Positions 31,932 through 40,463 of a DNA stretch of 51,119 nucleotides are shown in pieces. The stretch is taken from positions 1 to 51,119 of the forward strand of contig NZ_LDTF01000050.1 of assembly GCF_001477495.1 (NCBI RefSeq), given 5' to 3'. The notes beneath the pieces are model-generated. The model was given only the letters and a program-made list of their open reading frames with translations. It did not search any database and had not been told where the DNA came from. The stretch comes from Sphingomonas yabuuchiae (lineage in GTDB: Bacteria > Pseudomonadota > Alphaproteobacteria > Sphingomonadales > Sphingomonadaceae). A program made the position numbers and the translations under genes. Position 1 is the first letter of the stretch. Each line of letters opens with the position of its first letter.

Positions 31932-33943
31932 GCCGCCGTCGCCTGGGTCGGCATAGGCGCGGTCAGGCCCAGCTTTTCCAGCCCCTCCATCACGCCATTG
32001 GCATGGTGCGCGGTGACCCGCATCAGGCCGTCGCGCTCGGGCAGGTCGGCCAGTTCGTGCCCGGCATTGCCGACGACGATCGCATGGCCGCAGGCATCGA
32101 GCATGTCGACATCGTTGCCGCTGTCCCCGGCCGCGATGCACGCCCCCATCGGCAGGTCGAGCCGCTTGGCATAGGCGGCCACCGCCGCCGCCTTGCCGCC
32201 CAGCGGAGCCAGCACGTCGATCAATCGCCCGTGCGAGAAGACGGTCTTGGCGGAAAGTCCCTGTTCGGCCAGCGTCTCACGGACGCGCGCGGCATCCTCG
32301 GCCGTGCCGAAATAGCTGACCTTGTGCGGTCCCGCCGTGTCGCGGGGCTGGGGGCGCAGGCGCAACGGCTTGAGCGCGGCGACAACAGCCTTGCGGTCCC
32401 ATCCCTCGTCCAGGCGTGCGGCGAAGACGGGACATTCCTGCCATCCGCGCTGGCCCTTCAGCATGATGCGCGTGCCGACATCGGTGATGAAGGCGTCCGG
32501 CTCGGGAATGCCCCATTGCGACAGGATGATCCGCGCCATCGCAAAGGAGCGTCCGGTCGCGACGACGAAGGGCAGGTCGCTCGCCTGACGCCATGTCGCG
32601 AAATCATGCGCGCCGACCCGGCATCCGGTCAGCGTATGGTCGATATCGCTGGCCAGCAGGCCGGGGGTGCGCGGCAGATGGGCATAGAGCGCGGTGGATT
32701 CCATGGCGTAGCGATCCCAGGCATAGAGGGTGGAGCCCGACCGGCCATTCGCGCTCATGCGCCGATGGGTATCGGGATCGGTCAGGATGGTCAGGCAGGC
32801 GGCGGCGATGGCGTCTTCGTCGCGCGGTTCGACCAGCAGGCCATGGTCCAGCGCGGCGACGATCTCGCTGGGGCCGCCATGCCGCGTCGCGACTACGGGC
32901 ACGCCCGCCGCCGCCGCTTCGATCAGGGTCAGGCCGAAGGGCTCGTGTAGGGCTGCATTGACGAACACACCGCCCGCCGCTGCACGCTCATAGAGCGCCG
33001 CGACGTCATGTCCGTCATGCCGTGGCGGCAGGGCGAAACGACCATGCAGTTCGGGGCTGTCGGCAAGCGCCAGCAACTCGGCCAGCACGGCGCGCTCCTC
33101 GGCCGACCCTGGGCCGTCATGCTGCCCCGCCAGGATTACCAGATTGGCCACGTCGCGTAATGCAGGCGAGGCGGCATAGGCGCGGGCAAGCGCGCCCAGA
33201 TTCTTCTTGGCGACAGGGCGCGCGATGGCGAGGAGGATCGGCTTGGAAGGTTCGTCGAGCCATTCGCCCAGACGATCTGCGAGCGTCGGGCAACCGGGAC
33301 GACCGCCCTCATGGTTCGGCACGCCGGGCGCGATGCGGTGGATTCGTCCGCCAGCGGGAATGCCATAGGCCTGGACTTGGCGCTCGGCCTCGTCCTCCGT
33401 CGAGACGATCAGCGCATCGGCACTCGCGATGGCGGTACGTTCGGCGGCGATGCGACCGTCCAGCGCGGGCGAGGGGCCGTGATGACGGCGCTTGTCGATG
33501 CCCAGCGCATGCGGGGTATAGACGAAGGGAATGGCGAAGCGCCGCCGCGCCTCGGCCGCGACGGCGGCGGCGTCGGAGAAATGCGCATGGATCACGTCGG
33601 GCAGGCGCGGCAGTCGGGCGAGATGCGCGCAGAATGCTTCGGTGAAGGCGGCAAGATCGTCGGCCAGTGCGTCCTTTTCCAGATAGCGGCGATTGGCGGT
33701 GGCGATCCGGTCGATGCTCAGCTTGGGTGAAAGCCATTCGGTGGCACGGGCGTGGTCAAGCGGTAATCCCGGCTCCTCGAAGAGCCGGGTGACGATGGAC
33801 ACTTGATGTGTATCAATATTATTGGCCTGCGCGGCGGCGGCATCCAGGATATAGGCGATATGGCCGCCCGTATCGGCGGTGATGCCATAATGGACAGGTG
33901 GCGATTTCAGACACCCACCAAGTGCCAGATGCAGGATAAACAA
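31928..33943 (-). CDS. Fused sucrose-phosphate synthase-like GT4 and HAD-IIB phosphatase
   Basis: 671 residues starting at TTG 33943, with GAAAGGGG about 7 nt upstream. Residues 1-430 form a GT-B sucrose-phosphate-synthase-like domain. It has a TADTGGHIAYILDAA glycine loop, IARPVAKKNLGALAR (like RPxxKKN of SPS) and EPFGLTLIEAAAAGVPVVAT with E-x7-E. Residues about 440-660 form a HAD-IIB phosphatase with both catalytic aspartates in SDIDHTLTG, Lys in GPHKVSYF and GDSGNDVDML, so the phosphatase looks active. The protein could make a sugar-fructose phosphate and dephosphorylate it to sucrose in one chain. Mannosylfructose-phosphate synthase is a related alternative; the donor cannot be decided here. 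It is the first gene of a six-gene operon with 4-nt overlaps. Confidence 0.85.
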   Translation of the reverse strand: MFILHLALGGCLKSPPVHYGITADTGGHIAYILDAAAAQANNIDTHQVSIVTRLFEEPGLPLDHARATEWLSPKLSIDRIATANRRYLEKDALADDLAAFTEAFCAHLARLPRLPDVIHAHFSDAAAVAAEARRRFAIPFVYTPHALGIDKRRHHGPSPALDGRIAAERTAIASADALIVSTEDEAERQVQAYGIPAGGRIHRIAPGVPNHEGGRPGCPTLADRLGEWLDEPSKPILLAIARPVAKKNLGALARAYAASPALRDVANLVILAGQHDGPGSAEERAVLAELLALADSPELHGRFALPPRHDGHDVAALYERAAAGGVFVNAALHEPFGLTLIEAAAAGVPVVATRHGGPSEIVAALDHGLLVEPRDEDAIAAACLTILTDPDTHRRMSANGRSGSTLYAWDRYAMESTALYAHLPRTPGLLASDIDHTLTGCRVGAHDFATWRQASDLPFVVATGRSFAMARIILSQWGIPEPDAFITDVGTRIMLKGQRGWQECPVFAARLDEGWDRKAVVAALKPLRLRPQPRDTAGPHKVSYFGTAEDAARVRETLAEQGLSAKTVFSHGRLIDVLAPLGGKAAAVAAYAKRLDLPMGACIAAGDSGNDVDMLDACGHAIVVGNAGHELADLPERDGLMRVTAHHANGVMEGLEKLGLTAPMPTQATAA

Positions 33944-33984
33944 TCTCGCCCCTTTCGTTATGGAGCGACAACGTTATAAATATT

Positions 33985-34069
33985 GATTGGCTCCCAATCG
34001 GATAGCGGAAAGATTGCATTCGATTGACGTGAGTGTCATTTGTATTGACCTCATCTTGATCGATATCAA
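33985..34069 (-). promoter_or_regulatory. AT-rich upstream region of the GT operon with two inverted repeats
   Basis: The 138 bp before the TTG start at 33943 are much more AT-rich than the surrounding DNA. They contain GATTGG-CTC-CCAATC at 33985-33999 and TTGAT-CGAT-ATCAA at 34056-34069. This is the only gap before the six-gene operon, so its promoter is likely here. I could not place convincing -35/-10 boxes. Confidence 0.4.
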
Positions 34070-34081
34070 TAATTGCGAACA

Positions 34082-34846
34082 TTAGCTCAACGGCGGCTGC
34101 CCGTTGGATGCGCTCAGGCCGCCGTCCACGGGCAGGTTCACGCCGGTGATGAAGCGTGCGTCCTCGCTCGCCAGAAAAGCGATGGCCCCTGCGATATCCT
34201 CGGGCTGCGCGCCGCGGCCCATCGGAATGCGTTCCTCGAACTTGGCGATCAGCTCGGGCTGTTCCTTCATCCCCGCCGTCAGGGCGGTGTAGGTCAGGGA
34301 CGGATTGACCGCATTCACGCGCACGCCGTTCGCCGCCTCGTCCATCGCCAGCGCGCGGGTGAAGTTGGTCACGGCCCCCTTGGCCGCGCAATAGAAGCTG
34401 TGGTTCCAGTCGCCGCCGAGCCCGGAGACCGAGGACATGTTGATGATGCAGCCTTTCGACTGACGCAAAGCGTCGATCGCGGCGCGGGCCATCTGCACCA
34501 CGCCGTAAAGATCGGTCTCGATCACCTTCGCAAAGGCCGAGAAGTCGCCTTCGTCGAGCTTGCCGAGATGATCGACCCCGGCATTGCTGACCAGAATGTC
34601 GATCCGCCCGAACCGTTCGATGGCCAATGCGACCAGCGCCTCGCAATCGGCCATGCTGGACACATCGGTTTCTCGCGTCGCAACCGTCGCGGGGGCGAGA
34701 TCGCCTGCCAGTTTCTGCAGACCCGCACCATCCGTATCGCCCAGCACCAGCGTGGCGCCTTCCTGCGCAAAGCGGCGGGCCGCGCCTTCGCCAATGCCCG
34801 AGGCCGCGCCGGTGACGATCACGATCTTGCCTTGGAACCTGGCCAT
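34082..34846 (-). CDS. Short-chain dehydrogenase/reductase (SDR)
   Basis: 254 residues from ATG 34846, with AGGAG upstream; an open extension to 34936 has no ribosome site. A Rossmann motif VTGAASGIGEGAARRFA binds the cofactor; VLGDTDGAG with Asp after the second strand favours NAD(H). NAG is present in LVSNAGVDHLGK. The catalytic triad is Ser in NMSSVSG and Tyr/Lys in YCAAK. The C-terminal VDGG is typical. The substrate is unknown; such 'classical' SDRs act on hydroxy-acyl, sugar or steroid alcohols. It lies between the patatin gene and the GT operon on the same strand, but with 105- and 138-nt gaps. Confidence 0.9.
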   Translation of the reverse strand: MARFQGKIVIVTGAASGIGEGAARRFAQEGATLVLGDTDGAGLQKLAGDLAPATVATRETDVSSMADCEALVALAIERFGRIDILVSNAGVDHLGKLDEGDFSAFAKVIETDLYGVVQMARAAIDALRQSKGCIINMSSVSGLGGDWNHSFYCAAKGAVTNFTRALAMDEAANGVRVNAVNPSLTYTALTAGMKEQPELIAKFEERIPMGRGAQPEDIAGAIAFLASEDARFITGVNLPVDGGLSASNGQPPLS

Positions 34847-34951
34847 GTCGGGCGCTCCTGTCCTGTTGTCGCTGGTCGGGCTATCCCGGCCTGCCTCAAC
34901 AGGTGCCTGCGGCCAGTGTTCCGCCGGAGCGATCAAAAATGGAAAAGCGGT

Positions 34952-36004
34952 TCAGGACCGCAACATGTCCTCGGGCAATCCCCTGAAGGACGATGCCCGG
35001 CCCAGCATGTCGCGATGGGCGGCCAGCCACTCTTCGGCTTGCGCACGGCCCATCGCGCGCAAGTCCTGAAGCGCCGACCAGCGTGTGTCGACCTTGCTCG
35101 TCCCCGATGGTCCCGCCAGTTCGGGCGGCGGCGACAGCAGGTGCAGGTTGACCCGTGCGATCGCTTGCATCCGGGGATCGCGTGAGGTTTCGGCGCGGGC
35201 GACATCCTGGATTTCCGACAGGGCGCGCAGGTCGCGGCGCAGACACGCGTTGAAGCTGATGTCGCTGACCCGCCGCATCACCTCTCCCACCGATCCGCCG
35301 ACATCCTCGACGGTGAAGGGCGTGATCTGGACGATCATCATGTCGGTCGCGCCGATCGCCTCGGTCAGCAGCGGCTCCAGCGCGGGATTGGCGGTGAAGC
35401 CGCCGTCCCAATATTGCTCGCCCTCTATCTCCACCGCCGCGAACAGATCGGGCAGACAGGCCGAGGCCATCAGCGCGTCCAGCGTCACATCCTCACCGGT
35501 GAACAGCCGTGCCGATCCGCTCGCGATATGCGTCGCCGCGACATAGAAGGGCAGCTGCGTCTGGCGGCCGAGCAGGTCCAGGTCGATGCTTTCCGCGACC
35601 GCCTGTCGCAGCGCACGCATATCGCGCACGCCGGGCAGGAAGGGCGCGACATAGCGGCTGGAGAGCTTGGCGATGTCCAGCGATTTGCGCAGCAGCGGCT
35701 CGAAGAACGGACCGCCCAGCGCGCCGACATCGAGCGGAGCGAGCGGCGATGCATCGGCGACATGGCCCCATAAGCGCTCCAGCGCCGCCTTCGCCTCAAC
35801 CGCGCCCCCGGTCGCATAGCCCGAGACGATCGCCGCACCGTTGATCGCCCCGGCGCTGGCGCCGCTGACCCCGACGATCTCGATATCCTCGTCGAGCAGG
35901 CGCTCGACCACGCCCCAGCCATAGGCACCGTGCGCGCCGCCGCCTTGCAGGGCGAGGGCGATGCGGGGGCGGGGCGGGAGATGGGGTTCGAGACGGTCGG
36001 TCAT
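34952..36004 (-). CDS. Patatin-like phospholipase
   Basis: 350 residues from ATG 36004, preceded by AGGAGG at ideal spacing; the frame opens 48 nt earlier without a ribosome site. The patatin core is complete: oxyanion-hole loop ALQGGGAHGAYGWGVVE, nucleophile Ser in GVSGASAGAING and catalytic Asp in YWDGGFTANPALEPLL. The C-terminal about 100 residues (SFNACLRRDLRALSEIQDVAR and AQAEEWLAAHRDML) resemble the DUF3734 tail found on alphaproteobacterial patatins. It should be a cytoplasmic or membrane-associated acyl hydrolase on phospholipids or other acyl esters, possibly linked to storage-polymer or membrane turnover. There is no signal peptide. Confidence 0.9.
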   Translation of the reverse strand: MTDRLEPHLPPRPRIALALQGGGAHGAYGWGVVERLLDEDIEIVGVSGASAGAINGAAIVSGYATGGAVEAKAALERLWGHVADASPLAPLDVGALGGPFFEPLLRKSLDIAKLSSRYVAPFLPGVRDMRALRQAVAESIDLDLLGRQTQLPFYVAATHIASGSARLFTGEDVTLDALMASACLPDLFAAVEIEGEQYWDGGFTANPALEPLLTEAIGATDMMIVQITPFTVEDVGGSVGEVMRRVSDISFNACLRRDLRALSEIQDVARAETSRDPRMQAIARVNLHLLSPPPELAGPSGTSKVDTRWSALQDLRAMGRAQAEEWLAAHRDMLGRASSFRGLPEDMLRS

Positions 36005-36109
36005 GGCATACCTCCTTCTGCGTCGCGTCATGTTGCAACGCACAAAAGGCAAATACCATCCCGTTTCGGCGGATTTTTATTCGACCGGGTCCCCACAAAA
36101 CCCAAGCCC

Positions 36110-36197
36110 CATCCCGGCGACGGCCGGGATCCAGTCGGGTCGGCGTCGGTATGTCACTCCATCGTCGTGCCGCTGGACCCCGGCCTCCGCCGGGATG
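36110..36197. repeat. Interspersed inverted repeat in the patatin-GH29 gap
   Basis: The 25-bp segment at 36110-36134 (CATCCCGGCGACGGCCGGGA then TCCAG) is nearly the reverse complement of 36173-36197 (CTGGACCCCGGC to CGGGATG), with a 38-nt spacer. Each arm also carries its own CCCGGC/GCCGGG palindrome. The sequence type is one I recall as common between genes in GC-rich alphaproteobacteria. It is downstream of the GH29 stop (36217) and upstream of the patatin start. Confidence 0.75.
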
Positions 36198-36216
36198 GTC
36201 AGGATGTGAGGGTAGC

Positions 36217-38127
36217 TCAGCGCTTGGTGAAGCCGCCGATCCCCGCAATGGCCAGCTTGGCGGCGGGCTTGGACATTTCCGCGAAGGTCAGCCGCAGATA
36301 GCGGACGGGCCGGACGCCGGTGAAGGGCAGGCGCTGGGTGGAGAGCGCATAGGCGATGTTCGAGAATTCGCCCGCGCCGGCTGGGGTCCAGCTCTTGCCG
36401 TCGACGCTCGTCTCCGCAACGTAACCACGCGGCGGGGCGGCGTCGATCATGACCTGGCGCGAGGGGGTCAGGCTGAAGCCTGCGACATCGCGCACCTGGC
36501 CCATGTCGACCGTGACGCTGGCGGGCTTGCCCGCCACTGGCGCGGGCTGCACCCAGATGGTCTTGGCGTCGTTGTCGAGCAGCTTCTCGGCCCCCGGCGC
36601 GGTGGCGGAGACGATTGTCCAGTCGGTCGTCGCCAGCACGGTCGGGTCGCTCGACACGATGGCGGGGACGGGGACCGGCGCGACGCTCTGAAACAGCGAG
36701 ACTTCACTGATCGCGGGGCAGACCGGCGCGTCGACGATGCGCAGGCGGACGCGGCGTGCGGTGATCGGCTGGGGCAGGCGGATGATCCGCTGCGCGCTGA
36801 TGCACTCATGTTCGGCCAGTTGCTGCCACCGGCCGTTCACTTCCGCATCGACCGCGAAGCGCGTGACGCGTAGCCCAAGCGGCAGATATTCGCGGATGCG
36901 GATCAGGTCGAAACGGCGACCCGGTGGCAGGTCGAGCGTCAGGCTGGGCGTGGTCACGCCGTCCGGCGCGGACCAATAGGTGTCGCGCTGGCCGTCGAGC
37001 ACCTTGGCGGCCTCATAGCCCTTGCCGCGCACATGGCTGGCGCTGGCCACCGCGCCCTGCGCCAGATCGGTCGCGAAGCTGGCGCGGATGGCGTCGCCGA
37101 AGCTCTTCAGGATCTTCACGTCCTGATCGGGAATACGCCCGCGCCGGTCGGGCGGCAGGTTCAGGTTCATGTTGGTGCCGCGCGCCACCGACGTGTCGAA
37201 ATAGCCGACCAGGTTTTCCGGCGAGCGGACCTTTGAGTCCTCGTCGGCATGATAGAACCAGCCGGGCCGGATCGAGGTGTTGGTCTCGGCAGGCCACCAC
37301 AGCGGAGCCCCGCGCACGCCCGAATTGCCCTCCGACTGGACGTACGGGTGGTTGGGCATGGTCGGCCAGCAGGGATCGCCCGCAATCCCGTCCTCATTGC
37401 CGACCCAGCGGATATCGGCACCCAGCGGATCGAAGGTGCAGGCCATCGGCTGATACTGGTGGACCAGCGCGATGATCGACGGCCAGTTATAATATTTGGG
37501 CGCGTCGATCTGTCGCGTCTCGCGTGCGCCGCCATAATAGCCGTCGCCGCCATTGGCCCCGTCGAACCAGAATTCGAACAGTTCGCCATAGCCGGTGCAA
37601 AGTTCGACCACCTGCTTGCGGAAATATTCGACATAGGACGGACGGGCATAGTCGGCCCGGTTGCGATCCCAGGGCGAGAGATAGATGCCGAAGGCCAGCC
37701 CGGCGCGCTTGCAGGCGTCCGACATCTCGCGGACGATATCGCCCTGGCCGTTCTTGTAGGGCGAGTTGCGGATGCAATGCTCGGTCAGCTTGGTCGGCCA
37801 GAGGCAGAAGCCGTCATGATGCTTCGCCGTCAGGATGATGCCCTTCAGATTGCCCGCCTTGGCGGCCCCGACGATCTGGTCCGCGCTGAAGTCGCTCGGA
37901 TTGAACATCTTGGGGTCTTCGTCGCCATAACCCCATTCCTTGTCGGTGAAGGTGTTCATCGCGAAGTGGATGAAGGCGTACTGCTCGCGCTGATGCCAGC
38001 GCCACTGCCGCGCCGAGGGGACCGCGCCATAGGGAGCAGGCGCAGCCGCCCCCTTTTGCGCGAAGGCGGGCGCGGCGGAGGCGACCAGCCCGGAGGCGAG
38101 AACGGCGCGGCGGGAGAAATCGGTCAT
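36217..38127 (-). CDS. GH29 alpha-L-fucosidase with C-terminal sugar-binding modules, Tat-exported
   Basis: 636 residues from ATG 38127; TTG 38133 in frame has slightly better ribosome-site spacing and adds two residues. A twin-arginine signal (DFSRRAVLASGLVASAAPAFA) opens the protein. The catalytic domain has HFAMNTFTDKEWGYG, TAKHHDGFCLWPT and the nucleophile Asp in LFEFWFDGANGG (about residue 189), as in GH29 enzymes of the 1,3/1,4-fucosidase type. Two F5/8-type beta-sandwich modules follow (about 350-480 and 490-630), with LRIVDAPVCPAISEVSLF and VRYLRLTFAEM. It should remove alpha-linked fucose, such as the core alpha-1,3-fucose of plant N-glycans, in the periplasm. It is the last gene of the glycosidase operon, 23 nt after GH92. 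Confidence 0.9.
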   Translation of the reverse strand: MTDFSRRAVLASGLVASAAPAFAQKGAAAPAPYGAVPSARQWRWHQREQYAFIHFAMNTFTDKEWGYGDEDPKMFNPSDFSADQIVGAAKAGNLKGIILTAKHHDGFCLWPTKLTEHCIRNSPYKNGQGDIVREMSDACKRAGLAFGIYLSPWDRNRADYARPSYVEYFRKQVVELCTGYGELFEFWFDGANGGDGYYGGARETRQIDAPKYYNWPSIIALVHQYQPMACTFDPLGADIRWVGNEDGIAGDPCWPTMPNHPYVQSEGNSGVRGAPLWWPAETNTSIRPGWFYHADEDSKVRSPENLVGYFDTSVARGTNMNLNLPPDRRGRIPDQDVKILKSFGDAIRASFATDLAQGAVASASHVRGKGYEAAKVLDGQRDTYWSAPDGVTTPSLTLDLPPGRRFDLIRIREYLPLGLRVTRFAVDAEVNGRWQQLAEHECISAQRIIRLPQPITARRVRLRIVDAPVCPAISEVSLFQSVAPVPVPAIVSSDPTVLATTDWTIVSATAPGAEKLLDNDAKTIWVQPAPVAGKPASVTVDMGQVRDVAGFSLTPSRQVMIDAAPPRGYVAETSVDGKSWTPAGAGEFSNIAYALSTQRLPFTGVRPVRYLRLTFAEMSKPAAKLAIAGIGGFTKR

Positions 38128-38150
38128 CTTCAATTCGGCTCCGGGAGGGA

Positions 38151-40463
38151 TCAGGCGGGCTGGTGGTCGAAGGACGGCGGGCGATCCTTAAGATCGCGGC
38201 CAAAGGCGGGATTGGGCTGAGCCCCCATGGTGAAGGACAGGGTGCCGCCCTTCGCCAGGGTGGCATGGTCGATCCAGCTCTTCGTCCAGGGGCGACCGTT
38301 CCAGGTCACCGATTGGACATAAGGCGTATCCGGGCCATTGCCCTTCGCCTCCACGACCAGCGTCTTGTTGCCGCCGACCATCAGCTGTGCCCGGTCGAAC
38401 AGCGGTCCGCCGAAGACATAGGCACCGCTGACCGGATCGACCGGATAGAAGCCAAGCGCGGAGAACAGGAACCACGCGCTCATCTGGCCGCAATCGTCAT
38501 TGCCGATGATGCCGTCGGGCGCGTTCTTGTACATCTCGGTCAGCAGGCGGCGGACCATGCGCTGGGTTTTCCAGGGCGCGCCGACATAGGAGTAGAGATA
38601 GGCCGCATGCTGGTCCGGCTCATTGCCATGAGCATATTGGCCGACCAGGCCGGAAATGTCCGGCGGCGCGTTCTTCGGCAGCGTGGACGGAGCACTGAAC
38701 AACTCATCCAGCTTCGCCTCGAACTTGGCGTCACCGCCCATGTGACGGATCAGGCCATAGACGTCATGCTGGTTGAGGAACGTCGCCTGCCAGCCATTCG
38801 CCTCGGTATAATCGCGCCACCACGGCTTGGGCATATGGCCGAGCTGGACGGGGTCGTAATCCTTCCACCAGCTGCCGTCGCTGAACCGGGGTCGCGCGAA
38901 ATTGATCGACGGATCGATGACGTTGCGCCAGTTGCCCGAGCGCTTGAGCAGCCGGTCGGCCTGCGCCGTCTGGCCGACGCGACGCGCGATGTGCGACGCG
39001 GCCCAGTCGTCATAGGCATATTCCTGCGTCCGGCTGACGCTCTCGAACCAGACGTCGGCGGGGACATAGCCCTTGGAGTCGTACAGGTCGCGGCCCTTGC
39101 TATTGTCCATGTCGGGCGCGGAGAAGTCGAAGCTGCGCTTGGCGATGCCGGGCCAGGCGGCGGCATAATCGGCGGGAATGCCCTTCACCATCGCCTCGGC
39201 CATGATCGGCGTGCCGTGCCAGCCAATCATGATCCCCGTCTCCTTGCCCTGCAGCGTCCAGACCGGCGGGCCATAGGCGCTTTGCTGCGTCTGGCGGATG
39301 ATATCGTCGATCAGCTTCTTGGCCTGGGCGGGCTGGGTCAGGATCAGCCAGGGGTGGAGCGCCCGGTAGGTGTCCCAGGTGGAGAAGGTGCTATAGGCGA
39401 ACTGCCCGGCGGGGGCGGTGTGCACCTTTCCGTCCAGCCCGACATAGCGGCCGTTCACGTCGGAGAAGAGCGTCGGTGCGACGAGCGTGTGGTAATTGGC
39501 GGAGGCCATGATCGCCTGTTGGTCCGACGTTCCGCCCTCGACGCGGACACCGCCCAGCGCCTCAGCCCAGCGGGTCATGGCCGCCCGGCGGGTGCGGTCG
39601 AAGTCCCAATGCTTCGCCTCGGCCATCAGGTTCGCCTTGGCGCCCGCCACGTCGACCGCCGAGATGCCGCAGCGGATCAGCAGCGGCGCATCGCCGAGTT
39701 CGTCGAAGAACAGCGCGGCCTTCAGGCGGTTGCCCTTGACGGCGGTGCCGTTCGCGGGCGTGTCGCCGTCGCCGTAAAGCTGGATGCGGGTCGGCTTCTT
39801 CGACAGCTGCATCGCAAAGAAGATGCGCCGTCCCTTGGCCCAGCGGAACACGCGGCGGGTGCCGGTGATCGTGCCGTCGGGCTCGATGGTCAGTTCGGCG
39901 TCGGTAATGAGCGGCTTGGCGTCGCTCTTGTCAAGGACGAGGTGCGACAGGTCGACCAGCACATGGCCCGGCCCCTTGGGATAGGTGTAGCGATGCCAAC
40001 CGGTCCGCTCGGTGACGGTCAGTTCGGCGAGCACGCCGGATTCGAGCTTCACCCGATAATAGCCAGGCTGCGCCTGTTCGTCCGAGTAACGCTGGCGATA
40101 CCCTGCATCGGGGTCCGACAGCGGCCCTGGCACCAGCTTCAGCTCGCCGCGCGTCGGCACGACTAGGACGTCGAGCATGTCGCCGATGCCGGTGCCCGAC
40201 AGATGCGTATGGCTGAACCCCATGATCGAGCCGTCACCAAGGTGATAGCCCGAACAGGTATCCCAGCGCTCGACATCGGTATCGGGGCTGAGCTGCACCA
40301 TGCCGAAGGGCATCACCGCGCCCGGATAGGTATGGCCATCACCGCCGGTGCCGACGAACAGATTGGGACGCGCGACCGGCATCGGCACGGCGGCGCCGAC
40401 GCTTCCGATCGGCAGGCTGGCGATCGCGGTCCCGGCGAGGAGCGAGCGGCGGGTCAAAATCAT
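38151..40463 (-). CDS. GH92 alpha-mannosidase, Tat-exported
   Basis: 770 residues from ATG 40463 (ATGA overlap with GH125). The Tat signal MILTRRSLLAGTAIASLPIG is followed by the GH92 N-terminal domain (NLFVGTGGDGHTYPGAVMPFG, GFSHTHLSGTGIGDM at about 82-96). The catalytic (alpha/alpha)6 domain carries VWTLQGKETGIMIGWHG, GNEPDQHAAYLYSYVGAPWK and GNDDCGQMSAWFLFSALGFY (about 654-673), the aspartate pair expected in this calcium-dependent inverting family. It cleaves terminal alpha-linked mannose, commonly 1,2 or 1,3. In the Xanthomonas nix cluster the GH92 enzyme NixK removes the alpha-1,3-mannose first, and this gene holds the same place beside GH125 and GH3. Confidence 0.93.
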   Translation of the reverse strand: MILTRRSLLAGTAIASLPIGSVGAAVPMPVARPNLFVGTGGDGHTYPGAVMPFGMVQLSPDTDVERWDTCSGYHLGDGSIMGFSHTHLSGTGIGDMLDVLVVPTRGELKLVPGPLSDPDAGYRQRYSDEQAQPGYYRVKLESGVLAELTVTERTGWHRYTYPKGPGHVLVDLSHLVLDKSDAKPLITDAELTIEPDGTITGTRRVFRWAKGRRIFFAMQLSKKPTRIQLYGDGDTPANGTAVKGNRLKAALFFDELGDAPLLIRCGISAVDVAGAKANLMAEAKHWDFDRTRRAAMTRWAEALGGVRVEGGTSDQQAIMASANYHTLVAPTLFSDVNGRYVGLDGKVHTAPAGQFAYSTFSTWDTYRALHPWLILTQPAQAKKLIDDIIRQTQQSAYGPPVWTLQGKETGIMIGWHGTPIMAEAMVKGIPADYAAAWPGIAKRSFDFSAPDMDNSKGRDLYDSKGYVPADVWFESVSRTQEYAYDDWAASHIARRVGQTAQADRLLKRSGNWRNVIDPSINFARPRFSDGSWWKDYDPVQLGHMPKPWWRDYTEANGWQATFLNQHDVYGLIRHMGGDAKFEAKLDELFSAPSTLPKNAPPDISGLVGQYAHGNEPDQHAAYLYSYVGAPWKTQRMVRRLLTEMYKNAPDGIIGNDDCGQMSAWFLFSALGFYPVDPVSGAYVFGGPLFDRAQLMVGGNKTLVVEAKGNGPDTPYVQSVTWNGRPWTKSWIDHATLAKGGTLSFTMGAQPNPAFGRDLKDRPPSFDHQPA

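Noticed and set aside
38163..40166. A 667-codon plus-strand open frame opposite GH92
   Set aside because: Shadow frame; GH92 motifs lie on the minus strand and no start site or domain supports the plus strand.
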